NCBI RefSeq assembly: GCF_000723165.1
Contig: NZ_HG322949.1
Location: 1,322,025 to 1,386,024, forward strand
DNA length: 64,000 bases
Direction of reading: 5' to 3'
Origin: Janthinobacterium agaricidamnosum NBRC 102515 = DSM 9628
GTDB taxonomy: Bacteria; Pseudomonadota; Gammaproteobacteria; Burkholderiales; Burkholderiaceae_D
A program made the position numbers and the translations under genes. Within the stretch, counting starts at the first letter, position 1; the number at the start of each line of letters is the position of its first letter. The notes below the pieces were generated by a model. The model did not search any database, was not told the DNA's origin, and worked only from the letters and a program-made list of their open reading frames with translations. Shown here in pieces: positions 54,131 through 63,129 of the stretch.

Positions 54131-56818
54131 TTAACGGTTTGCAGCGATCGCGGCAAGTTGCTGGGCGAGGAAGGTGCTGGTGGTGTTCATGCTGGCGATC
54201 ATGGTATCGAGGCCGGTGTATTGCTTGCGGTAGCGCGCTTCGATATCGACCAGCCTTTTGCTGAAGGCATCTTTCTGATCGGCAATTGTTTTGATACTGT
54301 TGTTCAAACCGGTGACCCGGCCGGACAAGCTGCCCTTGGCGCCGATGAAGCTGGATGCCAGGTTGTTCATCTGGTAGGCGTAACCTTGCGAAAAGCTGAT
54401 CGTGCCGCGCGAACCGGTGGTGGTGCCGGTCACTTCCAGTTGCATGCCGTCGATCGGCGCGCCCGGCGAGCCGGTCAGGATCTGTCCGTCGCCGGTGGCG
54501 GAATAGCCGCCGATGGTGCCGGCCACGTCGACCCCGTCGACCTTGGTCGGCGCGGTGCCGCCGAAAATGGTGGCAACGGTGGTGCCGCTGTCGTTGGCGA
54601 TCGAGATATTCGATTTGGAACCATAGCGGTTCGACACGATTTCCAGGCCACCATCCTTGAAGGTGGCGCTGACGGCGGTGCCGGCGTCGGAAAACTTGCT
54701 GGTGCCGTTGATCGCCGATTGCACCAGCGTGGCCAGCTGTTCCGGTGTATAGCTGCCGGCTGGAATGATCACGCTGGCGCTGTTGGCCGGCGAGCTGACC
54801 TTGCCATCGTTCAATGTGACGACCCACTTGGTGTCGGCGTCGATCACGGTGGTGGCCGGCAGCGGCGGCGTCTTGCTGCCCTTCAGGCTGCCCTGGGTGG
54901 CCAGCGTGGTGATCGAGACCGGGTAATCGCCCGCCTTGGTATTCAAGGTGGAACTATTGAACTTGATCAAGCTGTCGCTACTATTGCCGACCACCGCGAA
55001 CAGGCCGGCGATATCGTTGAAGTTATTGGTGATGGCTTTTTGCAGCTTGGCCGAATCGAGCGACAGCGTACCGTCCTTCTGAAAGGCGATACCGACCTGG
55101 CTCAGGTTGTTCAAATTTCCTTTCAAGCCGGGAATCGCCTGCGACAGTTGCGAACGCAACTGGGCCTGGATGCCTTGTGCGGTCGTGTCGCCGAGCAAGA
55201 TGCCGCCGGTCTTGGTGTCGGCGTCGTAGCCGGTCAGTGTCTTCAACTGGCCGTTCAGATCGTTGAACGCCTTGACAAAGGCGGTGATCGAGGTGGTCAC
55301 CGCGGTGGTGTCCTTGGCCACGACCAGGCTGGCGCTGCCGGTGCTGCCGACGGTCAGCGAGACTCCTTCGATCGCGCCGGCCACCGTGGTGGTGGTGCTG
55401 CTGACCGCGATGCCGTTGACGTCGGCCAGGGTGTTTTGCGCGGCGGTCTTCTGGCTCAGGTTCTGGACACCGGACGGATCGTAGCTGAGCAGGCTGACCA
55501 GCGCCGCGTCGGGCGGCTGGCCGTTCTTGCCGCTGAGCGAAATTTTCATGCTCGAACTGGCGCCGGTGGAGGTCGAGGTCAGCACCAGGTGCGATGGATT
55601 CTCGCTACCGTCGGAAACAATGCTGGCGGTGACGCCGAAATTGCCCTTGTTGATGGCGTCGGCGATGCCTTGCAGCGAATTGTTGGTGCCGTCGATGGTG
55701 ACGCTGCCGCTCAACTGCTTGCCGTCCTGCGTAAACGTGGCGCCCTGGTAAGCGCCGCCATTGCCTTTGGTTAAGCCGACGGCGCCCGGATCGGTGCCGC
55801 CCACCGAGATTTGGCGGCCGTCGTTGGACACCAGCGAAATCGAGCTCATCGCGGTGGTGGTGGAGCCGGTGTTGGCGGCGCCGACGGCATGGTCGATACC
55901 GCCGCTGACGGCGCCGGTGACGCTTTCGCTGACGGCCACGTTGGAGCCGTCCTTGTTAGTAAATTGCAAGGTTCCATTGGCGGCCGAGCCGGTGAAACTC
56001 AGGTTGGCCTCGGCCAGCGCGTTTTGCACGCTGTCGCTGGCCAGCGCCGCGTCGATGCCGGCCGCACTCAGGCTGCCGGCGTCCGCCGAGCCGACGCCGG
56101 CGGCCTGGCCGGCGATGCGCACGCCGCCGACCATCAGGCTGTAGGTGCCGCCGCCGCTGGTGTCGATCTTGCCGAAGTTGGATGCGCCGCCCGAGCCGAA
56201 CAGCGTGGCGCTGGTGGTCGTCGGCGCGGCCTTGGCCGACACGCCGGTGGTGGCGCTTTTCGAGTTGATCGCATCGGCCAGCAATTTGGCGCTCTTGATG
56301 CTGCTGTCGGTCGGGATCACGGTATTGTTGATCGACAGCGCGCCCGGCGTGACGCCGCCGGTGCGCATGCCGGCGCCCAGCGCGGTGCCGTTCAGGCCGA
56401 AGCTGCCGCCGGTGGTGTTACCGAGCTGAAATGATACGGTGGTGGTGGCGCCCAGGCCGATCGCCGAGGTCGAGTTCTTGTGGCCGGTGGACGCCAGCGA
56501 TTGCGATTGCGCCACCTGGCTGATGTTGACCCGGTAGGTGCCGGCCTTGGCCTTGCCGGTGGCGGAGCCGACCATCACCGAGGTATCGGACGAGGTACTG
56601 GTCAGCGACTGGAAACTGGACAGCGAACTGAGGCTGGTCAATGACGACTGGAAGGTGCTGATGGCGCCCGACAGCTTGCCATAGGCCGATATCTTGTTGC
56701 TGATATTGGCGCTCTTTTTATCCATTGAAGTCAAAGGAGCCGACTCGACCGCCATCAATTTGGAAATCAAGTCGTTCACAGGAAGATTGGAACCGATACC
56801 CGGCGAAGAAATGCCCAC
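54131..56818 (-). CDS. fliD: Flagellar filament cap protein FliD, unusually long
   Basis: An 895-residue cap protein; common FliD are 430-690 residues. The ends are canonical: GISSPGIGSNLPVNDLISKLMAVESAPLTSMDKK and a C-terminal coiled coil NNSIKTIADQKDAFSKRLVDIEARYRKQYTGLDTMIASMNTTSTFLAQQLAAIA. The extra length is in the Gly/Ser/Thr/Ala-rich central domains, probably additional outer beta domains. The start is GTG with AGGAG six bases upstream. A sigma-28 promoter lies directly upstream. First gene of fliD-fliS-fliT-fliK2-fhlB-ycgR. Confidence 0.96.
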   Translation of the reverse strand: MGISSPGIGSNLPVNDLISKLMAVESAPLTSMDKKSANISNKISAYGKLSGAISTFQSSLTSLSSLSSFQSLTSTSSDTSVMVGSATGKAKAGTYRVNISQVAQSQSLASTGHKNSTSAIGLGATTTVSFQLGNTTGGSFGLNGTALGAGMRTGGVTPGALSINNTVIPTDSSIKSAKLLADAINSKSATTGVSAKAAPTTTSATLFGSGGASNFGKIDTSGGGTYSLMVGGVRIAGQAAGVGSADAGSLSAAGIDAALASDSVQNALAEANLSFTGSAANGTLQFTNKDGSNVAVSESVTGAVSGGIDHAVGAANTGSTTTAMSSISLVSNDGRQISVGGTDPGAVGLTKGNGGAYQGATFTQDGKQLSGSVTIDGTNNSLQGIADAINKGNFGVTASIVSDGSENPSHLVLTSTSTGASSSMKISLSGKNGQPPDAALVSLLSYDPSGVQNLSQKTAAQNTLADVNGIAVSSTTTTVAGAIEGVSLTVGSTGSASLVVAKDTTAVTTSITAFVKAFNDLNGQLKTLTGYDADTKTGGILLGDTTAQGIQAQLRSQLSQAIPGLKGNLNNLSQVGIAFQKDGTLSLDSAKLQKAITNNFNDIAGLFAVVGNSSDSLIKFNSSTLNTKAGDYPVSITTLATQGSLKGSKTPPLPATTVIDADTKWVVTLNDGKVSSPANSASVIIPAGSYTPEQLATLVQSAINGTSKFSDAGTAVSATFKDGGLEIVSNRYGSKSNISIANDSGTTVATIFGGTAPTKVDGVDVAGTIGGYSATGDGQILTGSPGAPIDGMQLEVTGTTTGSRGTISFSQGYAYQMNNLASSFIGAKGSLSGRVTGLNNSIKTIADQKDAFSKRLVDIEARYRKQYTGLDTMIASMNTTSTFLAQQLAAIAANR

Positions 56819-56852
56819 GATGAACTCCTAACTAAAACGATAATATAAGTTA

Positions 56853-56879
56853 TTAACGGCAAATTCAATCAAGACTTGA
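56853..56879 (-). promoter_or_regulatory. Sigma-28 promoter of the fliD operon
   Basis: On the minus strand: TCAAGTCT, 11 bp, GCCGTTAA; 13 of 16 positions fit the TCAAGTTT/GCCGATAA form. It lies 35 bases before the fliD GTG. Confidence 0.82.
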
Positions 56880-57013
56880 GAAGGGGATTTACCCGTCTTT
56901 TTTCAGGCAGCGCGAATGGGGCCGCGCTTTCAGCGGGAGGGCAGGGAGGGAAATACGTCAAACAGCCCGCGCCGGCGGGCGGCGCGGGGTGCGGGTGCTG
57001 CCTGGGCCGATCT

Positions 57014-57376
57014 TCAGGCGGTCTGTTTGATCAGGAAACCGCTTTGCGCACCTTGCGCCGATTCCAGCGATTTAGCGATCTGCAACGCTTCCACGGTTGG
57101 AATCTGGCGCAGTACTTCCTTGGTCGACTGGTCGATGACCTTGACCACCGTGCGTTTGCTGTCTTCGTCGATCGAAAAAACCAGGCCTTGCGCGGTCGCC
57201 TGGGGCGACTTGTTCAGGTCCGAGACTGCCTGCTTGAGTTCGACCGGCGTCGGTTCGGCAGCGGCGCGTGGATCCCTGCCGACCGGCGCCGCGGTGCGTT
57301 GCGTGGCCTCCGCTGCGATGGCGCTCCTGTCAAACGTTCTGGCCGCTGGGGCCGAGACTATCGAATCGATTGTCAT
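57014..57376 (-). CDS. flaG: Flagellar protein FlaG
   Basis: A 120-residue FlaG: a disordered start and the conserved end VELKQAVSDLNKSPQATAQGLVFSIDEDSKRTVVKVIDQSTKEVLRQIPTVEALQIAKSLESAQG. FlaG influences filament length. It starts 14 bases after the fliC1 terminator and has no visible promoter of its own, so it may be expressed by readthrough from fliC1. AAGGA precedes the ATG. Confidence 0.93.
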   Translation of the reverse strand: MTIDSIVSAPAARTFDRSAIAAEATQRTAAPVGRDPRAAAEPTPVELKQAVSDLNKSPQATAQGLVFSIDEDSKRTVVKVIDQSTKEVLRQIPTVEALQIAKSLESAQGAQSGFLIKQTA

Positions 57377-57390
57377 GATGCTTCCTTATG

Positions 57391-57422
57391 AAAAATCCCC
57401 GGCTGACGGAATCAGCCGGGGA
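57391..57422 (-). terminator. Terminator of fliC1
   Basis: An 11-bp perfect stem TCCCCGGCTGA with TCAGCCGGGGA, five-base loop, followed on the minus strand by TTTTT. Directly upstream of flaG. Confidence 0.88.
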
Positions 57423-57463
57423 AACCGGTCAGTATCAATGCTAATCCATTACTTTACATGGAA

Positions 57464-59032
57464 TTAGCCACGCAGCAGCGACAACACGCCGTTTGGCAGC
57501 GAGTTGGCTTGCGCCAGCATCGCGGTACCGGCTTGTTGCAAGATCTGGCCGCGGGTCATGTTGGCGGTTTCTGCCGCAAAGTCGGTATCCTGGATACGGC
57601 TGCGCGATGCCGACAGGTTTTCCGAGGTGGTTTGCAAGTTGGAAATAGTCGATGCAAAACGGTTCTGGATCGCACCCAGCGACGCGCGGCTGCTGTTGAT
57701 CTGGTTCAGCGCCGAGTCGATGGTCAACAAAGCGGCGTTGGAACCGGCCACGGTGCTGACGTCCAGTTTGGCGACCGATTTCAAATCGCTGCCGACCGAT
57801 GGGGCGTTCAGCAAGGTGGTGCCGGCGCTGGTTTTCAACGAAAAACCGCTATCGCTCGAGAAATCCAGTTTGCCGCCGACCACTGCCGTGCTGGTTGCCA
57901 CGCCGGCCGCGCTGGCGGCTGCGAAGGTCACGCCGGCGCCTGGCGTGGCGGCGGTGTTGCCGACTGCCGGTACGGTATCGGCGCCGCGCATCGAGGCGCC
58001 GACCAGGCCGCCGGTGGCGCCCAGGTTGGCGATCTTGATATCGTTACCGGCGCTTTCATTGAGGCTCAGTTCCTTGGTGCCGTCGGCGTTTTTCTTGACG
58101 CTGGCGGTGACGTTGGTGTTGCCGGTCTGGGCATTGATCGCTTGCGCCAGCGCGGCCAGGTCGCCGCCGACCACACGCGCCGAAATGGTGACGGCTTGCG
58201 AGGTCGAATCGTTTTCCAGCGAGTTTGAGCCGCGCAGCGTGAATTGCACGGCGCCATCGGCGATGCCGCTGATGCTGGCCGTGGTGCTTGCTTGCGCCGT
58301 CACGCCGGTGCTGCCGCTCAAGCCATTCAGGTTGCTGGCGACTTTCTTGGCACTATCGCCGGCCGCGACGGTCAGCGCGGTGGTCTTGCCGCCGGCCGAA
58401 CCGATGGTCAAGGTTTGTGCGGCAACGTTGTTCAGCGGGCTGGTGCCCACGCCGTCGACCGAGGCTTGCAACACGGCTTGCGAAATCGATGCGGCTGCAT
58501 CCGACGTCTTGGCGGTATTGTTGCCGATGTCGGTGGCGCGCGCGCTGGCGACGCCGACATTGATGACCTGGTTGGAATTGGCGCCGACCTGGAACTGGGC
58601 GCTGGTCAGGCTGCCGTCGAGTACGTTCTGGCCGTTGAACTGGGTCGTATTGGCAACCCGGTCCAATTCCTGCGACAGCGACGACACCTCGTTCTGGATC
58701 GACTTGCGGTCCGAATCGGAGTTGGTGCCGTTGGCCGATTGCACCGCCAGTTCGCGGATACGTTGCAGCAGGTCGCCGGCGGTGCTCAAGCCGCCCTCGG
58801 CGGTTTGTGCCAGCGAGATGCCGTCATTGGCGTTGCGTGCGGCCTGGGTGTTGCCGCGGATTTGGGACGTGAAGCGCTCGGAAATCGCCAACCCCGCCGC
58901 ATCGTCCTTGGCGCTATTGATGCGCAAGCCGGAAGACAGGCGTTGCAGCGACGTTGCCAGCGATGCTTGGGAAGTGTTCAGGTTACGCTGTGCGTTGAGC
59001 GAAGCGACGTTGGTATTGATGACTTGTGCCAT
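57464..59032 (-). CDS. fliC1: Flagellin 1
   Basis: A 522-residue flagellin. The N-terminal D0/D1 region ([54 protein letters not shown]) and C-terminal D1/D0 region (last 105 residues, ending [12 protein letters not shown]) are nearly identical to those of the two upstream copies. The middle (about 190-415) is variable. Expressed from the sigma-28 promoter at 59216-59242 with a leader of about 175 bases. It has its own terminator. Confidence 0.97.
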   Translation of the reverse strand: MAQVINTNVASLNAQRNLNTSQASLATSLQRLSSGLRINSAKDDAAGLAISERFTSQIRGNTQAARNANDGISLAQTAEGGLSTAGDLLQRIRELAVQSANGTNSDSDRKSIQNEVSSLSQELDRVANTTQFNGQNVLDGSLTSAQFQVGANSNQVINVGVASARATDIGNNTAKTSDAAASISQAVLQASVDGVGTSPLNNVAAQTLTIGSAGGKTTALTVAAGDSAKKVASNLNGLSGSTGVTAQASTTASISGIADGAVQFTLRGSNSLENDSTSQAVTISARVVGGDLAALAQAINAQTGNTNVTASVKKNADGTKELSLNESAGNDIKIANLGATGGLVGASMRGADTVPAVGNTAATPGAGVTFAAASAAGVATSTAVVGGKLDFSSDSGFSLKTSAGTTLLNAPSVGSDLKSVAKLDVSTVAGSNAALLTIDSALNQINSSRASLGAIQNRFASTISNLQTTSENLSASRSRIQDTDFAAETANMTRGQILQQAGTAMLAQANSLPNGVLSLLRG

Positions 59033-59215
59033 GGTATTGCTCCAGACTGGATAGTTCTAAGTTTGCCTTGTGCGTTTACGTTGGCCTGCCACGCTGTTCC
59101 GTGACAATCAAGCCGCTGTTGCAATGTGTAACGGCGGCCATCATTAAAAGTTGATGGGAGAAAACACTAATTATTTTCATATCGCAGCCCTCCAGTCTGT
59201 TCCGCCGCGCCCGCT

Positions 59216-59242
59216 TAAACGGCTGCCGTGGCGTAAACTTGA
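59216..59242 (-). promoter_or_regulatory. Sigma-28 promoter of fliC1
   Basis: On the minus strand: TCAAGTTT, 11 bp, GCCGTTTA; the -10 fits 6 of 8 positions. The predicted start near 59208 gives a 5' UTR of about 175 bases. Confidence 0.78.
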
Positions 59243-59311
59243 GGGTAAATTATTTTATTTTTTGCCGGCAGCGCTTGATTGAAATAACTATATTATGAAT
59301 TTAAATGAAAT

Positions 59312-59345
59312 AAAATTCCCGGCCCGCGGTATCCGGGCCGGGAAT
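59312..59345 (-). terminator. Terminator of fliC2
   Basis: A 12-bp perfect stem ATTCCCGGCCCG with CGGGCCGGGAAT, followed on the minus strand by TTTATTTCATTT. Confidence 0.87.
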
Positions 59346-59397
59346 GCCAGCTTGATATCAACTTGATACTGGCTAACTGATACTGGCTAACGGACGC

Positions 59398-60966
59398 TTA
59401 GCCGCGCAGCAGCGACAGCACGCCGTTCGGCAGCGAATTGGCTTGCGCCAGCATCGCGGTACCGGCTTGTTGCAAGATCTGGCCACGGGTCATGTTGGCG
59501 GTTTCCGCCGCGAAGTCGGTATCCTGGATGCGGCTGCGCGATGCCGACAGGTTTTCCGAGGTGGTTTGCAAGTTGGAAATGGTCGACGCAAAACGGTTCT
59601 GGATCGCACCCAGCGACGCGCGGCTGCTGTTGATCTGGTTCAGCGCCGAGTCGATGGTCAACAAAGCGGCGTTGGAACCGGCCACGGTGCTGACGTCCAG
59701 TTTGGCGACCGATTTCAAATCGCTGCCGACCGATGGTCCGTTCAGCAAGGTGGTGCCGGTATCGGTTTTCATCGAAAAGCCGCTATCGCTCGAAAAATCC
59801 ACTTTGCCGCCGACCACTGCCGTGCTGGTCGCCACGCCGGCCGCGGTGGCGGCCGCGAAGTCGACCGTTGCGCCTGCTACCGCGGGAGTGTTGCCGACCG
59901 CCGGCTTCAAGTCCGCGCCGCGCATCTTGGCGGCGACCAGGCCGCCGGTGGCGCCCAGGTTGGCGATCTTGATATCGTTGCCGGCGCTTTCATTGAGGCT
60001 CAACTCCTTGGTGCCGTCGGCGTTTTTCTTGACGCTGGCGGTGACGTTGGTATTGCCGGTCTGGGCATTGATCGCTTGCGCCAGCGCGGCCAGGTCGCCG
60101 CCGACCACGCGCGCCGAAATGGTGACGGCTTGCGAGGTCGCGTCATTTTCCAGCGAATTCGAGCCGCGCAGCGTGAATTGCACGGCGCCGTCGCTGATGC
60201 CGCTGATGGTGGCCGTGGTGCTTGCTTGCGCCGTCACGCCGGTGCTGCCGCTCAAGCCATTGATATTGCCAGCAATCTTTTTCGCGCTATCGCCGACACC
60301 GATGGTGACGTCGGTATTTTTACCGCCTGCCGAACCGATGGTCAGCTTTTGGGCAACGATGTTGTTCAGCGGGCTGGTGCCCACGCCATCGACCGAGGCT
60401 TGCAGCACGGCTTGCGAAATCGATGCGGCCGCATCCGACGTCTTGGCGGTATTGTTGCCGATGTCGGTGGCGCGCGCGCTGGCGACGCCGACATTGATGA
60501 CCTGGTTGGAATTGGCGCCGACCTGGAATTGCGAATTGGTCAGGCTGCCGTCGAGCACGTTCTGGCCGTTGAACTGGGTGGTGGTGGCGACCCGGTCCAA
60601 TTCCTGCGACAGCGACGACACCTCGTTCTGGATCGACTTGCGGTCCGAATCGGAGTTGGTGCCGTTGGCCGATTGCACCGCCAGTTCGCGGATACGTTGC
60701 AGCAGGTCGCCGGCGGTACTCAAGCCGCCCTCGGCGGTTTGCGCCAGCGAGATGCCGTCATTGGCGTTGCGCGCGGCCTGGGTGTTGCCGCGGATTTGCG
60801 ACGTAAAACGCTCGGAAATCGCCAAACCCGCCGCATCGTCCTTGGCGCTGTTGATGCGCAAGCCTGACGACAGGCGCTGCAAGGAGGTCGCCAGCGATGC
60901 TTGCGAAGTGTTCAGGTTGCGCTGCGCATTGAGCGAGGCAACGTTGGTATTAATGACTTGTGCCAT
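59398..60966 (-). CDS. fliC2: Flagellin 2
   Basis: A 522-residue flagellin, same layout as flagellin 1. It differs from copy 1 mainly in short central segments (for example [18 protein letters not shown] and [21 protein letters not shown]). Unlike copies 1 and 3, its 197-bp upstream gap lacks a recognisable sigma-28 promoter and lacks the conserved leader. Transcription may need readthrough from fliC3 or an unrecognised promoter. Confidence 0.96.
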   Translation of the reverse strand: MAQVINTNVASLNAQRNLNTSQASLATSLQRLSSGLRINSAKDDAAGLAISERFTSQIRGNTQAARNANDGISLAQTAEGGLSTAGDLLQRIRELAVQSANGTNSDSDRKSIQNEVSSLSQELDRVATTTQFNGQNVLDGSLTNSQFQVGANSNQVINVGVASARATDIGNNTAKTSDAAASISQAVLQASVDGVGTSPLNNIVAQKLTIGSAGGKNTDVTIGVGDSAKKIAGNINGLSGSTGVTAQASTTATISGISDGAVQFTLRGSNSLENDATSQAVTISARVVGGDLAALAQAINAQTGNTNVTASVKKNADGTKELSLNESAGNDIKIANLGATGGLVAAKMRGADLKPAVGNTPAVAGATVDFAAATAAGVATSTAVVGGKVDFSSDSGFSMKTDTGTTLLNGPSVGSDLKSVAKLDVSTVAGSNAALLTIDSALNQINSSRASLGAIQNRFASTISNLQTTSENLSASRSRIQDTDFAAETANMTRGQILQQAGTAMLAQANSLPNGVLSLLRG

Positions 60967-61053
60967 GGATATTGCTCCGAAGTGGTTGTTGCATGCTGTG
61001 CGCGCGGAGTTGCTTGTTCGCGCCTGCCTTGGACGGGGCTATTCACAGTCCAT

Positions 61054-61096
61054 CAAAAAACAGCCATTCCCGGTCCCGCGGTCAAGCCGGACCGGG
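61054..61096 (-). terminator. Probable terminator of fliC3
   Basis: On the minus strand CCCGGTCC (61089-61096) pairs with GGACCGGG (61069-61076) over a 12-base loop; a TTTTTT run (61055-61060) follows after eight bases. The distance from stem to T-run makes it weaker than the others. Confidence 0.5.
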
Positions 61097-61163
61097 TAGT
61101 GCCGCATTTGCGTTGATCATTGAGCGTCGACGATTGAACGTTGACTACTCAGGCTAGCCGTGC

Positions 61164-62756
61164 TTAGCCGCGCAGCAGCGACAGCACGCCGTTCGGCAGC
61201 GAATTGGCTTGCGCCAGCATCGCGGTACCGGCTTGTTGCAAGATCTGGCCACGGGTCATGTTGGCGGTTTCCGCCGCGAAGTCGGTATCCTGGATGCGGC
61301 TGCGCGATGCCGACAGGTTTTCCGAGGTGGTTTGCAAGTTGGAAATGGTCGACGCAAAACGGTTCTGGATCGCACCCAGCGACGCGCGGCTGCTGTTGAT
61401 CTGGTTCAGCGCCGAATCGATGGTCAGCAGCGCCGCGTTGGAGCCGGCCACGGTGCTGACGTCCAGTTTGGCGACCGATTTCAGGTCGCTGCCGATACTG
61501 TCGGCGCCGAGGATGGACTGGTCGCCGGCGAGGCTGGTCTTGATCGAAAAGCCGTTATCGCTGGAGAAATCCAGCTTGCCGCCGATGACTGCCGTGCTTG
61601 GCGCGCCGGTGGCGGGGTCCGCTGTCGCAAAGTTGACCGCGACGCCAGCCTGGGCCGGCGTGTTGCCGACCGCCGCCTTGACGTCGGCGCCGCGGATGCT
61701 TGCGCCGCTCAGGCCGGTGGCCGCCGTGGTGCCCAGGTTGGCGATCTTGATATCGTTGCCGGAGCTTTCATTGAGGCTCAGTTCCTTGGTGCCGTCGGCG
61801 TTTTTCTTGACGCTGGCGGTGACGTTGGTATTGCCGGTCTGGGCATTGATCGCCTGCGCCAGCGCGGCCAGGTCGCCGCCGACCACTTTGGCCGAAATGG
61901 TGACGGCTTGCGAAGTCGAATCGTTTTCCAGCGAGTTCGAACCGCGCAGCGTAAATTGCACCGCGCCATCCTTGATACCGGTGATGGTGGCGTTGGTGCT
62001 CGCTTGCGCCGTCACGCCGGTGCTGCCGCCGACGCCATTGATATTGGCGGCGATTTTCTTGGCGCTGTCGCCGGCCGTGACGTTCAGTGCGGTGGTCTTG
62101 CCGCCGGCCGAACCGATGGTCAGTACTTGCGTGGTCACCCGGTTCAGCGGCGTGGTCGGTGGCGAGGCGCCAGGCGCATCGGCGACGGTGGACAGCACCG
62201 ATTGCGAAATCGAGGTGGCCGCATCGGACGTCTTGGCGGTATTGTTGCCGATGTCGGTGGCGCGCGCGCTGGCGACGCCGACATTGATGACCTGGTTGGA
62301 ATTGGCGCCGACCTGGAATTGCGAATGGGTCAGGCTGCCGTCGAGCACGTTCTGGCCGTTGAACTGGGTGGTGTTGGCGACCCGGTCCAATTCCTGCGAC
62401 AGCGACGATACCTCGTTCTGGATCGACTTGCGGTCCGAATCGGAGTTGGTGCCGTTGGCCGATTGCACCGCCAGTTCGCGGATACGTTGCAGCAGGTCGC
62501 CGGCGGTGCTCAAGCCGCCCTCGGCGGTTTGCGCCAGCGAGATGCCGTCATTGGCGTTGCGCGCGGCCTGGGTGTTGCCGCGGATTTGCGACGTAAAACG
62601 CTCGGAAATCGCCAAACCCGCCGCGTCGTCCTTGGCGCTGTTGATGCGCAAGCCTGACGACAGGCGCTGCAAGGAGGTCGCCAGCGACGCTTGCGAAGTG
62701 TTCAGGTTGCGCTGCGCATTGAGCGAGGCAACGTTAGTATTAATGACTTGAGCCAT
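61164..62756 (-). CDS. fliC3: Flagellin 3
   Basis: A 530-residue flagellin with the same conserved ends as copies 1 and 2 and the most distinct middle ([56 protein letters not shown]). Transcribed from the sigma-28 promoter at 62938-62964 with a leader of about 175 bases. Confidence 0.97.
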   Translation of the reverse strand: MAQVINTNVASLNAQRNLNTSQASLATSLQRLSSGLRINSAKDDAAGLAISERFTSQIRGNTQAARNANDGISLAQTAEGGLSTAGDLLQRIRELAVQSANGTNSDSDRKSIQNEVSSLSQELDRVANTTQFNGQNVLDGSLTHSQFQVGANSNQVINVGVASARATDIGNNTAKTSDAATSISQSVLSTVADAPGASPPTTPLNRVTTQVLTIGSAGGKTTALNVTAGDSAKKIAANINGVGGSTGVTAQASTNATITGIKDGAVQFTLRGSNSLENDSTSQAVTISAKVVGGDLAALAQAINAQTGNTNVTASVKKNADGTKELSLNESSGNDIKIANLGTTAATGLSGASIRGADVKAAVGNTPAQAGVAVNFATADPATGAPSTAVIGGKLDFSSDNGFSIKTSLAGDQSILGADSIGSDLKSVAKLDVSTVAGSNAALLTIDSALNQINSSRASLGAIQNRFASTISNLQTTSENLSASRSRIQDTDFAAETANMTRGQILQQAGTAMLAQANSLPNGVLSLLRG

Positions 62757-62937
62757 GGATCTTTCTCCAAACTGGGTGTTTCATTGTTTGCTATGTGCGT
62801 GTACGTTGGCCTGTCACGCTGGGTTGTGACAATCAAGCCGCCGTTACTTTTTATAACGGTTGCCAAAAGGAAAAATTGATACAAAATAAAATTTTACTTT
62901 TGGCTTTTTACCCTACAGTTCGGCGCACGGCGCACGT

Positions 62938-62964
62938 CTATCGACATCAACATGCCAAACTTGA
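62938..62964 (-). promoter_or_regulatory. Sigma-28 promoter of fliC3
   Basis: On the minus strand: TCAAGTTT, 11 bp, GTCGATAG; the -10 fits 6 of 8 positions. Same -35 and same distance to the gene as at fliC1. Confidence 0.8.
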
Positions 62965-63041
62965 TAGTCAAGATTTTTTTATTTTCCGGGAACTTTTTTC
63001 CCTACTGCCGCAAAGCTTGGCGCTAGCTGGCGCGCGCCCAT

Positions 63042-63078
63042 AAAAAAATCCCCGCTTGAGCAAACTCAAGCGGGGATT
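63042..63078 (-). terminator. Terminator of fliC4
   Basis: A 14-bp perfect stem AATCCCCGCTTGAG with CTCAAGCGGGGATT, loop of four, followed on the minus strand by a run of T residues. Confidence 0.9.
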
Positions 63079-63129
63079 GCGGCGGCGCCGTCGCGCCGTT
63101 CATTCATCGTGCGACTGGCGGTGCGGTGC

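Larger units (their letters stand above)
59033..59397 (-). promoter_or_regulatory. Leader and intergenic region between fliC2 and fliC1
   Basis: 365 bp without a gene. It holds, in minus-strand order, the fliC2 terminator (59312-59345), an AT-rich stretch, the fliC1 sigma-28 promoter (59216-59242) and a long leader. The part of the leader at 59062-59120 is about 85% identical to 62787-62845 in front of fliC3. Confidence 0.7.
62757..63129 (-). promoter_or_regulatory. Leader and intergenic region between fliC4 and fliC3
   Basis: 373 bp without a gene. In minus-strand order it holds the fliC4 terminator (63042-63078), an AT-rich stretch, the fliC3 sigma-28 promoter (62938-62964) and the long leader with the conserved block 62787-62845. 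Confidence 0.7.
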
